DNA of 64,000 bases from Prorocentrum cordatum (taxonomy: Eukaryota > Sar > Dinophyceae > Prorocentrales > Prorocentraceae). A program made the translations under genes and the position numbers. The stretch is from assembly GCA_963575745.1 (NCBI GenBank), contig CAUYUJ010020582.1, positions 669,083 to 733,082 of the forward strand, given 5' to 3'. A model generated the notes under the pieces. That model saw nothing but the letters and a program-made list of their open reading frames with translations, did not search any database and was not told where the DNA came from. This document shows positions 38,101-48,200 of this stretch, piece after piece (position 1 is the stretch's first letter; each line of letters begins with the position of its first letter).

Positions 38101-38730
38101 TGTAGGGTCCATGGCCTTGGGCTCCGACTTCGCGTTCCGCAACTCGCGGAGCAGCCTGCAACACGGGGCTCCAACTTCACATCCAACGTCTGGCTGAGCT
38201 ACGGCAGGGCTCGCTTTCACTGCTCGCCACTCTCACAGTTGCTGATCCCGGCACCGTGGCCAGCCAGGGCGGACCCATGTAGTGGCATCCAGAGCGGCGT
38301 CCTGCACGATGGAATACCACTGCCGAGTTCAAGATACGGGTGCCCGTCCACGTAGTCGCAGTGGTTGCCCAGCAGGGTCCCACTCGCACAACGATTCTCA
38401 GGATGCTCGAAAGCGCGAAAGACCGACCTGATGATAGTCAGGACATCCTGCCGAGTGGCGAGACGACCTCTCGTACGCTGTGATGCCCAAATTGTAGCTG
38501 TCTTCGTTCGGCTCCACATATCTATTCCGCATCTCGCCGAGCAGCGACAACGCCTGCCGCCATTGACCGCATCTCGCACACGCGACGATCTCAGCGTGGT
38601 AGCTGATGACGCTCGGCTCCAGCTTCGCCTTCAACATCTCGCTGAGCAATTCCAGAGCCCGCTGCCATTGCTCGCCCTTCTCGCATGCGCTGATCCCAGC
38701 ATTGTAACTGACTAGTGTGTACCCGTGCTT
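38100..38730 (-). pseudogene. PPR-repeat gene remnant, frameshifted
   Basis: From 38730 leftwards the minus strand gives YTLVSYNAGISACEKGEQW, ALELLSEMLKAKLEPSVISY, then VACARCGQWRQALSLLGEM and VEPNEDSYNLGITAYE: two clear repeats and the start of a third. The frame then changes, and decayed repeat pieces (NCESGEQ, VKLEPRVAG) continue in other frames to about 38100. PPR proteins bind organellar transcripts; this copy cannot make an intact one. The upstream part of the same open frame is low-complexity sequence and is not counted. Confidence 0.7.
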
Positions 38731-38734
38731 GCTG

Positions 38735-39575
38735 CCACTGGCGGCGGGGGTTGCCGAACCATGGGTGGGTCTGCAGGCGACAGCCACATGCCAAGTTCTC
38801 GCCAGGGCCGCGGGCCGCGCGACTGCGCGGCCGTTTGGGGCCGTCTTGGGCGCCTCTGGGGCATTGTCGGGACCGTCGTGGGGCCGTCGTACCAGAGGGC
38901 ACGAAGAGGGCCCCCAAAAGGCTCCAAGAGGGCTCCAAGAGGGCCCCAGGATGCCGCCGGGCGCGGGCCCACCATTCTGCCACGAGAGGCCTTTCTGTGG
39001 CAGAATGCACCCGGCCCTGTCTTGGAGGGGCCCGAAGGCCTCAAGAGGGCCGCAAGAGCGCCCCCAGGGGGCCCCAAACCGAATGTACTTGACATGCTTC
39101 TTGAGCTTGCGAGAGGGACACACAAGTACATGCGTCACGGGGCCCCTCGGGAGCGCTCCCAGCCTGTCCTGGCCCCCTCTTGGGGCCGCCATGGGCGCCT
39201 GAGGAGCCGTCCTGGCGCAGTGTTGAGCCGTCTTGGGGCCCTCCTGGCAGCCTCCTGAGGCGTCTTGGGACGATCTTGAGGGCCTGTGTGGCCGTCTTGG
39301 ACGCTTCGAAGACGAAAAGCACGGGAACTCCCGAAATGCACGTTTCCCCGAAAGGTTGGGACGATTTTTCCTTGTTCGGGCTCTCCGGGTGCTCTCTCTG
39401 GAACCCGCTTGGAGCATCTTGGGGGCCTCTTGGGCCGTCGGGCGGCTGTCGTGGGCGTCTTCGAGCGCTCGGGGCCCGTCTCGGAGGCCCTCTTGGACCG
39501 ACTTCGGCCGTCTTCGGCACGGAGCGCTCTTAAGCCATCTTGGAAGCGCGCCGGGGCCCCGGAGCCGCGCCGGTG
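38735..39575. repeat. Low-complexity GGCCCCAAGAGG / CTTGGGCCG sequence
   Basis: Both orientations of the genome-wide short-unit repeat occur here. Frames on both strands are repeat-derived. Confidence 0.6.
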
Positions 39576-39579
39576 GCCG

Positions 39580-39731
39580 CTGGAGGGGCTGGTCCACGGC
39601 CACTGGTCGCCCATTTCGCAAGCGGTGAACGCTGCATTATCAGTAGAGACTGGAGCTGACCCGTGGACTACGTCCACGAAATCTGCGCGAGCTGGCACAT
39701 GATGGTGGACATGCTGCCGAAAGGCTGACAT
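39580..39731 (-). pseudogene. Degenerate PPR lead-in fragment
   Basis: The minus strand reads ARADFVDVVHGSAPVS and then FTACEMGDQWPW, a worn version of the ADFVDGVHGSALVS ... SACEKGEQW module that starts other PPR copies in the window. Nothing follows in frame. Confidence 0.5.
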
Positions 39732-39749
39732 GATGCCGTGGGGTTTGAA

Positions 39750-40950
39750 CCTCGCATTCCCCGCATGCTACCGCGTGCTGATGCTTGCCACATATTCTGC
39801 GTGCTGTTCGTACTGCTTAGTGAAGTACCGCTGCTGCGTGCTGTTGCTGCTCGTAGCTGCAAGGTGCTGCTGATGTTGGGTCGGGCGTACCGTCTGGTCA
39901 CATGTTTGTCAAATTGAAGGCCCTGGAGCGCCTCGGGGGCTCCTGACTGGGCGGCCGAGAAGCTTGCTGAAAGGTTCTGGGATCGGCGGGGAAGCTCGCA
40001 GGACAGACCCTCTGGGGCGCCTCGGGGGCTCCTGACTGGACGGCCGAGACGCTTGCAGAAAGGTTCCAGGATCGCCCAGGCAGGCTCGCAGGGCGCTCCA
40101 AGGGGAGCACAGGAGGGCTCAAAGGGGGCTTCAAGTTGCACAAACAACCAAAAGAAGCCCCGCAGGTTAAGGGGGCTGTTTTGTTGGATTTCTGTTCAAC
40201 GCGAAGCTCTCTGGGGCAGGTCAGGAGCGCCGGGCCCCTCCTCTTGGAGGCAGTTTTGAAGCCTCTTGTCAGGGCCTCTGGGGGGCTGGTTGAAGGCCAT
40301 CCTTTGGGGCCGTCTTGGGCGCCTCTTCGGCCGTCCTGGGGTCATCTTGGGCTGTCTTGGAGCCCTCTTGGGGGCCTCTGAGACTGTCTTGGGGCAATCT
40401 TGAAGGCCTTCAGGGCCGCCTCTGACGCTGCTAAAACGAAGAAGGCGAAAATGCCAAAATTGTCCGTTTCCCTGAGGGTCTGGAACGATGTTTGCTTCTT
40501 GGGCCCTCGTGGGGGTCCTCCGTGGAGCACTCTTGGAGTATCTGGGGGGCCTCTTGGACCGTCTGGTAGCTACCTTGGGCGTCTGGGATTAGGTCGGGCG
40601 TCCCCCAATAGGCTGATTTTGGATGAAAAATAAGCAATATTCAAAACATATAAAACAATGAAAAATATTCCAACAATCGTCCCCAGACTATTTTCAAAAC
40701 ATTCTTGAATGAGAGGGACAGGCCCGACGTAAAGCTGCCTTGGGCGTCTGGGAACGGCCTGCGAGCGCCTGCTCTGGACGCGCCTGTGGGCTCTCTCTTG
40801 GGGCGTCTTGAGGAGCGCCTTTTGGGACGTCTTGGAGCGGCCCTGGGAGGCGCCAGAGAGGCCAGCTGGGGCGCCGGAGGAGCCATCGAGACAGCGCACT
40901 TCTCGCACGCGCGGCCCAGGGAGTGTCCCAAGTAGCGTCTGGGACCGCCT
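39750..40950. other. Repeat-rich spacer without recognised gene
   Basis: It contains a direct repeat of about 75 bases around CCTCGGGGGCTCCTGACTGG (39925 and 40022), CTTGGGCCGTC units, and an AT-rich patch at 40610-40705. No coding motif was seen. Confidence 0.45.
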
Positions 40951-40964
40951 TTCCTCCTCTTCCC

Positions 40965-41143
40965 CCTTCCCCCTCCTCCTCCTCCTCCTCCTCCTCCTCC
41001 TCCTCCCCTCCTCCTCCTCCTCCTCCTCCTCCTCCTCCTCCTCCTCCTCCTCCTCCTCCTCCTCCCTCCTCTCCTCCTCCTCCTCCTCCTCCTCCTCCTC
41101 CTCCTCCTCCTCCTCCTCCTCCTCCTCCTCCTCCTCCTCCTCC
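40965..41143. repeat. (CCT)n tract, about 180 bp
   Basis: Pyrimidine-only on the plus strand, the reverse orientation of the AGG tracts on the left side of the window. Confidence 0.9.
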
Positions 41144-41242
41144 GTCGTGAGGCGCTCTTGGGGCTCTCTTTGGGCGTCCTGGAGCGGCCCAAGGCCGCCC
41201 CAGAGAGGCCCGCTGGCACCCGCTGGGGCGCCGGAGGAGCCA

Positions 41243-41640
41243 TTAAGGCAGCGTGCTTCTCGCACGCGCGTGTGCCTGCAATGTAGTAGAGATGACGTCG
41301 GGCTCCAACTTCACCGCCCACATCTCGCTCAGCAGCGCCAGCGCCGGCAGCCACTGTTCGCCCTTCTCGCACGCGCTGATCCCAGCATTGTAGCAGATGA
41401 CGTCGGGCTCCAACTTCACCTTCCACATCTCGCTCAGTAGCGCCAGCGCCCGACACCACTGCTCGCCCTTCTCGCACGCGCTGATCCCAGCGCTGTAGCT
41501 GATGACGCCGGGCTCCAGCTTCGCTCCCCACATCTCGCTCAGCAGTGCCAGCGCCCGCTGCCACTGCTCGCCCTTCTCGCACGCGCTGATCCCAGCGCTG
41601 TAGCTGACTAGGGCTGACCCGTGGACTCCGTCCACGACAT
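41243..41640 (-). pseudogene. PPR-repeat protein fragment, about 3.5 repeats
   Basis: 130 codons from an ATG at 41635: MDGVHGSALVSYSAGISACE, then repeats with ALALLSEMWGAKLEPGVISY, ALALLSEMWKVKLEPDVICY and ALALLSEMWAVKLEPDVIS, each preceded by GISACEKGEQW. The repeats are 35 residues long and nearly identical, as in recently expanded PPR arrays. The frame ends right after the fourth helix pair begins, running into repeat DNA, and no mature N- or C-terminus is visible. It is probably an exon or a truncated copy. Confidence 0.7.
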
Positions 41641-43673
41641 CTTTCTGGAATGGTTCAGGAACGGCGCAGATTGTACCGAAAATCTACAAACACGGCGGCG
41701 GCTCGGGCGGCGGCAGCGAGACCGCGCCTTCGTGTCCGAGCTCTTGCAGCGCTGCAGCAGCTTGGCCCAGCGCACTGCTCGTTCACCCCCCTCCTATTGA
41801 GGACAGTTTCGAAGTCTCTCGGGGATGTGCGTCGAAGTCGAAGCCCATCTGAGGCGTCTCAGGAGCGCTCGGGGAAGGGCTCGGGAGGCCATCGGGGAAA
41901 GCCACCGAAAGCGCCGGGGAGGCTCGCAAGGATCTACAGGGAGGGCCCAAGAGAGCTTCAAGAAAATTTGAAATCCAGTGAACTCTTAAGAGAAACCGCT
42001 GTTGGGTCGGCCATCACCTCCGGGCGCGCCTTGATGGTGCGATCCAGTCGCATCACCGCCAACGGGAGGGTTTGTTCGCCATGTCCCATTCTGTTCGCCC
42101 AGAGGGTCTGTGGAGGCCTTCGGGCGAACAGAACGGGACAGGGCAAGGAATGGGGAAGACATGTCCGAATCTCCTGGGCCCCCCAGATGCTCGTCCGAAG
42201 AATGCGGAGAGGTCCCAGGGTCATATCAATTGGCTGCTGTCCCAGGGGTCCGGTCTGCTTGGCCCGAAGAGTTTGCCAAGGCCCCTGGGGGAACAGAATG
42301 GCACAGCATATCGGGCAAAGGGGGGCGGTAGCTGGCCTGTCAGACCCGGCGTTCGTCTTCTGCCCAAGCGGCGCGGGGCCCACGGGCCCCAGGGTTGGCG
42401 TCCCGCTGGGATTCCTCTTGTTCGCCCACAGGGTTGGAGGAGGCCTCCAGGCGAACAGAATGGGGCAGGACAATGAATGTGGGAGACTTGTCGCAAGCTC
42501 CCAGCCCCCCCAAGTGTGCGCCCGAAGGGTGTGGGGCCGCGTTGGCTCCCTCAAAGGGCCGTCTTGGAGCCGTCTAGGCCCGTCTTGAGGGCGCCGTTTG
42601 CCCTGATGGGGCCGTCTTGGTTCGTCGTGGGCCCCTCATGGGCGCGTCCGTAGGCCGTCCTGGGCCCATCGGGGTCCTCGTGGGGCTGTCTTGGAGCCGT
42701 CTGGGACCGTGAGGAGGCCGCCTTGGAGTCGTCTTGGGCCCCTCCTGTGCGCCTCCTTGGGCCGTCCTGGGCCCAGCAAGGGCCGTGTTGGCACCCTCTT
42801 GGGGCTGTCTTGGGGCTGCCTTGAGCCGTCGCAGCGCGCCTTGGGTTGTGCTGGGCCCGTCTTGGCCCGTCTTGGGGCCTTCCTGGGCGGTTCCTCGGAC
42901 CCTCCTGGGACTTTCTGGGGCCTCTTGGTGCATCGGACCGCCGAAACGGCGGGAAACGCAAAGGGTGTAACAGTAAACAATGGAAAATTAACGATTTTTG
43001 CCAGCTGGGACTCTCTTGCCATCTTGGCCCGTCTTGAGGCCCCGAACGGGCGCGTCCTTGGGCCGTCCTGGGCGCACCCTCCTGGGACCGTCTTGGAATC
43101 GTCTTGGGCCGTCTTGAGCGCGCCTTGGGCCGTCCTGGGCCGGTCTGGGGCCGTGTTGGCACCCTCGCGGCGAGGAAGCTCGGAGGCGGGCTCGAGGCCT
43201 CTTCGGGGCCATTTTGGAAGCTGTTGGGGCCTCTGTAGGGGCCTCGTTTGGGCTCCTTGGGAGCCTCCTGGGGCCTCTTCGGGGGATTCTTGGCGGCCCC
43301 TTGGGGCCTCTTGGGGGCCTGTTTGGGCCTCCTGGCGCCCTCTTGGGGCGGAAGGCTCGGATTTTCGGTCCGTGGTCCCCCTCTTGGCCCCCTCTTGGGC
43401 CTGTCTTCGGGCCCTCGTGGGCCGTCTTGAGCGTCTCTTGGGTCGTCTTGGGGCCCTCTTGGGCTGTCTTGGGGCGCTCTTGGAAACCTCTTGGGCCGTT
43501 CTGGGGCGCTCTTGGAAGCCTCTTGGGCCGTCTTCGAGCGTCGGAAAGCGGAAAAGGCGAGAAGGCCAAAATCCTTCCAAAACCGTCGTAAAGCGGACGA
43601 TTTTGAAGCCCAAAACCGTCCAAAACCTCCTGAGGCGGTCCCCTCGTCCGCCCCCCTCGCTTCGAAGCAGTTT
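41637..43673. repeat. Segmental duplication, copy A
   Basis: About 2.03 kb repeated at 48135-50171 (offset about 6498) with few differences, for example GGTTCAGG versus GGTTCTCGGAGG at the left edge. Both copies contain inverted repeats built on TGTTCGCC/GGCGAACA (42083-42138, 42418-42460). Frames on both strands (Arg/Pro/Gln- or Trp/Leu/Gly-rich) look repeat-derived. Confidence 0.9.
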
Positions 43674-44665
43674 TTAAGCCCCGTGGCACCTCTTGGGGAT
43701 CTCTTTTGGGCTCCTGGGGGCCTCTTGGGCCTCCACTGGATTCGCTGCCCTCGGTCGGCAATCGTCGATCCTACGACGACTCTCTCCAACAGAGAAACAT
43801 CGAAGGCCCTCGGAGCGTCCAACATTGTTCTTTTGTGCCTTCGATGTGCCGGTCGCCTCTCGTCCGCTCCCCCCCTCCTGGAAGCAATTCTGAGGCCACT
43901 TAGGGCTTCGTGGGGGCCGTTTGGGGATCTCTTGGGGCGTTTTTGCCTGCGATATGCCTGTCGCCTCTCGTCCGCTCCCCCGCTCCTGGAGGGAATTCTG
44001 AAGGCACTGAAGGCTTCGTGGGGGCCGTTTCGGAGCCTCTTCGGCCTTCTTTTGGGCCTCCCGGGGGGGCTCTTAGGGCCCTCTCGGGCCGTCTTGGGTG
44101 CCTCTTGGGCCGTCTTGGGGCCGTCTGAGACCCGCCTCGGCGCCTCTTGGGCTGTCTTGGGCCGTCTTGGGCCGCTCCTGGGGCCGTCTTGGGTGCCTCT
44201 TGGGCCGTCTTGGGCGCCTCCTGGGCCGTCCTGGGGCCGTCCTGGGGCGTCTTGGGACCGTCTGGGGGCCCTCCTGGCCCGTCTTGGGGCTCTCTTGGGG
44301 TCCTCTTCGGCCGTCTTGGAGCGGTCGGGGGGACTTCTTGGGCCGTCTTGGAGCGTCGGGAAGCCGAAGAGGCGAGGAGGCCGAAAACATAGAAAAACTC
44401 AATAGAAATCGACGATTTCTGTCGCTCGGGGCCCTCTTGGGAGGCCTCTTGGGAGGCCTCTTCGGGCGTCTTGGACGCCTCTTGGGCCGCCTGGGGCGAA
44501 TCTGGGGCGTCTTGGGCCCATCTTTAAGCGTGCCGGGGCTCTCCGGGGCCGTCTTGGGGGCTTCTGGGGCCCTGGGGGCCCTCTCGACATGTCCTGGGGC
44601 CTGCCTGGGCGGCCCGGGGCGGCCCGGGGCCAGCCCGGGGCGGGTTTGAGACATTTGAGCCTGCG
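43674..44665. repeat. Low-complexity CTTGGGCCGTCTTGGG sequence
   Basis: Short degenerate units, with a direct repeat of about 60 bases around GCCTCTCGTCCGCTCCCCC (43854 and 43963). No gene is called. Confidence 0.6.
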
Positions 44666-44669
44666 CCCT

Positions 44670-44795
44670 TCCCGCACGCACGTGCCCCTGCAATGTAGTA
44701 GAGACTAGGGCTGACCCGTGGACTCCGTCCGCGACATCTTTCTGGAATAGTTCGCGGAGGAACGGCGGAGATTTTGCCGAAAACCTATAAGCACG
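44670..44795 (-). pseudogene. PPR lead-in module remnant
   Basis: FSAKSPPFLRELFQKD and ADGVHGSALVS on the minus strand form the conserved N-terminal lead-in of the PPR copies, followed at once by a broken repeat. The same module occurs at 45845-45955 and 47860-48190. Confidence 0.55.
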
Positions 44796-45840
44796 GCGGT
44801 GGCCGGGGCGGCGACAGCGAGACCGCGCCTTCGTGTCCGAGCTCCAGCAGCGCTCCAGCAGCTCGGCCGTCGCGGGGCCGCCGTCGTCGCTGTCATCGTC
44901 GGCGTCGTTATCGTCGCCGCCGCGAGGCCGCCGTCGTACCCGTCGTAGTCGGCGTCGCTGTCGTGGTGGTGCTCGTCGTCGTCGTGGGTTGTGGGCACTG
45001 GAAAGCTGGCGACGTCGGTAGGACTGACCCGTGGACTCCGTCCACAAAATCTGCACGAACTGGCATCTGCTTGCGGGGCCCAACCTCGCATTCCGCGCAT
45101 CCTACTGCGTGCTGCTGCTTGCTGCCGCTTTTGCATACTGTTGGTAGTGCTTGAGGCCGCTGCTGGGTGTTCTTGCTGCTTGTGGCTGCAGGCTGTTGCT
45201 GATGGTGAGTTCGTGCTTCTACCCGCTGCCTGCCGCTGCTTGCTGCTGCTGTCTCCAGCCGTTGCCACTGTCTGCTTCGTGCCCGCGGAAGAGATCGATG
45301 CTGCCCCAGGTCGCTTGGAATGTCGCACGGCGGGCTGCGCATGGGGGCTCACTGTGACGCGCAGGGACTCTGCGCCCCTGTGGGATCAGACCGTGCTGGG
45401 GACTGCGCTCCCCGGAGGCCTCCGGTGTATCTTGCCTCGCTTGGCCGGCAGCGGCGCAGAGCGCCCTGGAGCTGGGAGGCAATAGTACAGGGAAGTGGCG
45501 CCCAATGCTGCTGTTCATGATTCGGCGCTCTTTCGCTCGCGCCCGCACCCACGGAGGAGGGCAACGCTCCCTGTGCGGCCACCGATGGCGGGCGCGTCCT
45601 TCTCCCTGGGAACAGTTTGGGGGTCTCTCGGGTTTTCTTTTCAGCCTTCTGGGGACCTTTTGGGGCCCCCTTGGACTGTCTTGCGGCCTCCTGGGAGCCC
45701 TCTTGGGCCGTCCTGGCTTGGGTGCCCCTTGGGCCGTCTTGGGGCCGTCAGAGGCCGTCTTGGACGCCTCTGGGGCTGGCTTGGGGCCGTCTTGGACCGC
45801 CTTTGGCCGCTCTTGGGGCTTCCTTGGGTGACTCTTGGGC
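44796..45840. other. Spacer with GTC/CTG-rich low-complexity DNA
   Basis: CGTCGTC-type triplets (44870-44990) and CTG-rich sequence (45100-45260). Near 45025-45060 the minus strand reads ADFVDGVHGS, a further PPR lead-in scrap. No intact gene. Confidence 0.5.
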
Positions 45841-45844
45841 CGTC

Positions 45845-45955
45845 GTGGGCGCCTCAGAAGAGACTAAAGCTGAACCGTGGACTCCGTCCGCGACATCTTT
45901 CTGGAATAGTTCTCGGAGGAACGGCGGAGATTTTGCCGAAAACCTATGAGCACGG
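45845..45955 (-). pseudogene. PPR lead-in module remnant
   Basis: The minus strand reads RFSAKSPPFLRELFQKD then ADGVHGSALVS, as at 44670-44795, and then enters repeat DNA with no PPR helices. Confidence 0.55.
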
Positions 45956-47855
45956 CGGCGGCCAGGGCGGCGGCAGCGAGACCTCACCTTCGTGTGCTCT
46001 TGCAGCGCTCAAGCAGGTGAGCGTTTTATTGCTCGGCGTTTCGACATTGGGCGGAAGGGGGGGGAGGGGGGGGTCTGGCTCCAGACCCCTGCTCAGTGCA
46101 ACTCTTTGCAAGCGTGCTGCCTCTGGGGGGAGACTGCACCCGCTCGAAACGGGCGCCAAAAAACAGCCCAAATCCACTCCATGGGGGGGACGACCCGAAC
46201 ATCCGACGTCTCGCTTTTTTCAAGACACGGGCCCCTGGCATCCCGACCACTTCGCCGGGACCGGCTCCTCATCCCGAGTCGTTTCTTGACGGCCCCGAGG
46301 CCCGGCGAGGGCCCCGAGGGGCCGAAGACGACGAAAAACCTCCGTCTCGATTTTTTCGAGGCGCCCGATATCTGGGGGGGGGAGGGGGGGGGGGGGGGCC
46401 GCGCCGACCGGCAAGACAAAGAAAGGATCGCCAGCTCGGCCCTCGGCGCACGTGCTCCGTCGCCCCCGGCGTGTGGAGTGCAGTACTGTGCCGTCTCTCG
46501 GAGAGGTGCGCTCCACGGTCGAAGCCCACCTGAGGCGTCTCGGGGGCGCCGGGGGAGAGCCCTCGGGAGGCCCCTGGGAGAAGCCATCGGGAGCGCGGGG
46601 GAGGCTCGCCATGGGATCTCCAGGGAGCCTCGAGAGGGCGTGAAACCCAACGAGATCTCAGCAGAAACCGCTGTCGGGTCGGACGTGCTTCGCTGCGTTG
46701 GGGAGGCCGTGCTGTTGGAGTTCTGCGGCGGGCCCCTCTCTTGGAGGCAACTTTGAAGCTTCTTTGGGCCTCTTGGGGGGTTGAGGGCCTCTCAGGTCCT
46801 CTTGTGGCCTCTTCGGGACCTTCTGGGACCCTCTTGGACCGTCTGGGCTCCTCTTGGGCCGTCCTGGGGCCACGTTCAGAGCTCCGCACGTTCTCTGAAC
46901 CCTCATGAGGCTCCCTTCTGGGCCTTTTCGGGTTTCCTCCTCCTCCTCCTCCTCCTCCACCTCCTCCTCCTTCTTGCCTCAATCCTGCATGCCCTGAATC
47001 TTGTATCGTCAATCGTAGACCCTCGGAGCATCGAAAACGGCTGTTGGTGCCTGCGCTCTGCCTCTCACCTCTCGTCCGCCCCCCCTCTGCCGGAGGGTTC
47101 TGTAGCCACGCAGGGTCTCCTGGGGCCCGTGCGGGGGCCTCTTGGGGCTTCTTTTTTTCGGCTTCGAGGAGGCCTCTGGGGGCCCTCGCGTGCTCTCGTC
47201 GGTGCCGTTTGGGCCGTCTCGGAACCGTCCTGGGCCGTCTTGGGCGCCTCTTGGGCGCCTCTTGGGCCGTCTGGGGGCCGTCGTGGACCGTCTTGGGCGG
47301 CTCTTGGGGCTGTCTTGGGTGCCTTCGGGGCCGTCTTGGGGCCCGCCTTTTGGGCCGTCTTCGGGCCGTCTTTGAAACTGTCTTGAATGCCTCTGGGGCC
47401 ATCTTGGGCGCCTCATAGGCCGTCGTGGGCCTGTGTCGGAGCCCTGATGGGGGCATCTGGGGCCGATCGCGGGGGGCTCTGTGGCCGTCGTGGGCGCGTC
47501 GGAGAAGCACGAAAATGCCACACACGTGAGTTTTCCGGGGGGGACGAGACGATTTTTGCGTCCCGGGGCTGTCGTGAGGAATCCTCGAGGGCCGTCCTTG
47601 GAGGCTCCTGGCCTGCCTTGAGGGCCCTTGGGGCTATCGGAACGGCCTCTTGAGCGGCTCGGCGCGCACCTGGGGCCGTCGGGGTGGCCTCTGGAGCGGC
47701 TCGGAACCGTCTTGGGGTCGTCGGGGAGCCCTCTTGAGCGGTTCGGGGCCGTCTTGGGGCCGTCGGGGCGGCGTCAGGAACGTCTCGGAGCCGTCGTGAG
47801 GCCGTCGGGGCGCCCTCTCCCACGGCTCGGAACCGAGAGAAAGCAATTTGTGTAG
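45956..47855. other. Repeat-rich spacer without recognised gene
   Basis: It has a G-run cluster (46375-46400), a short (CCT)n stretch (46936-46972) and CTTGGGCCGTC units. Long Pro/Arg-rich frames on both strands show no motif. Confidence 0.45.
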
Positions 47856-47859
47856 AAAC

Positions 47860-48200
47860 CCTTCTCGCACGCACTTTTCCCGGCATTGTATGACGTTGGG
47901 TTCCACCTTCGCGTCCCACATCTCGCTCAACAGCGCCAGCGCCCGCTGCCACTGCTCGCCCTTCGCGCACGCGCTGACCCCAGCGCTGTAGCTGATGGCG
48001 TCGGGCTGCAGTTTCGCCTCCCGCATCTCGCTCAGCAGCGCCAGAGTATGCTGCCATTCCTCGCCCTTCTCGCACGCGCTGATCCCAGCATTGTAGCTGA
48101 CTAGGGCTGACCCGTGGACTCCGTCCACGACATCTTTCTGGAATGGTTCTCGGAGGAACGGCGCAGATTGTACCGAAAATCTACAAACACGGCGGCGGCT
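47860..48200 (-). pseudogene. PPR-repeat protein fragment with lead-in
   Basis: The minus strand reads FSVQSAPFLREPFQKD, VDGVHGSALVSYNAGISACE, LALLSEMREAKLQPDAISY, GVSACAKGEQW, and ALALLSEMWDAKVEPNVI: the lead-in plus two complete repeats. The frame then runs into repeat DNA near 47860. This is the most complete N-terminal piece of the PPR copies here. Tandem repeats of this kind bind organellar RNA, but two repeats alone are unlikely to work. Confidence 0.65.

Noticed and set aside
43205-43220. GCCATTTTGG as another relic spliced leader (also near 49706)
   Set aside because: Only 10 bases match, and the following GCTCAAG and preceding CGTA are absent.
42551-43825. 424-codon Arg/Pro/Gln-rich frame and its twin at 49049-50212
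   Set aside because: Repeat-derived composition, no motif, and overlapped by an equally long frame on the other strand.
46269-47525. 418-codon Arg/Pro-rich minus-strand frame
   Set aside because: GC-rich low-complexity sequence with no conserved pattern.
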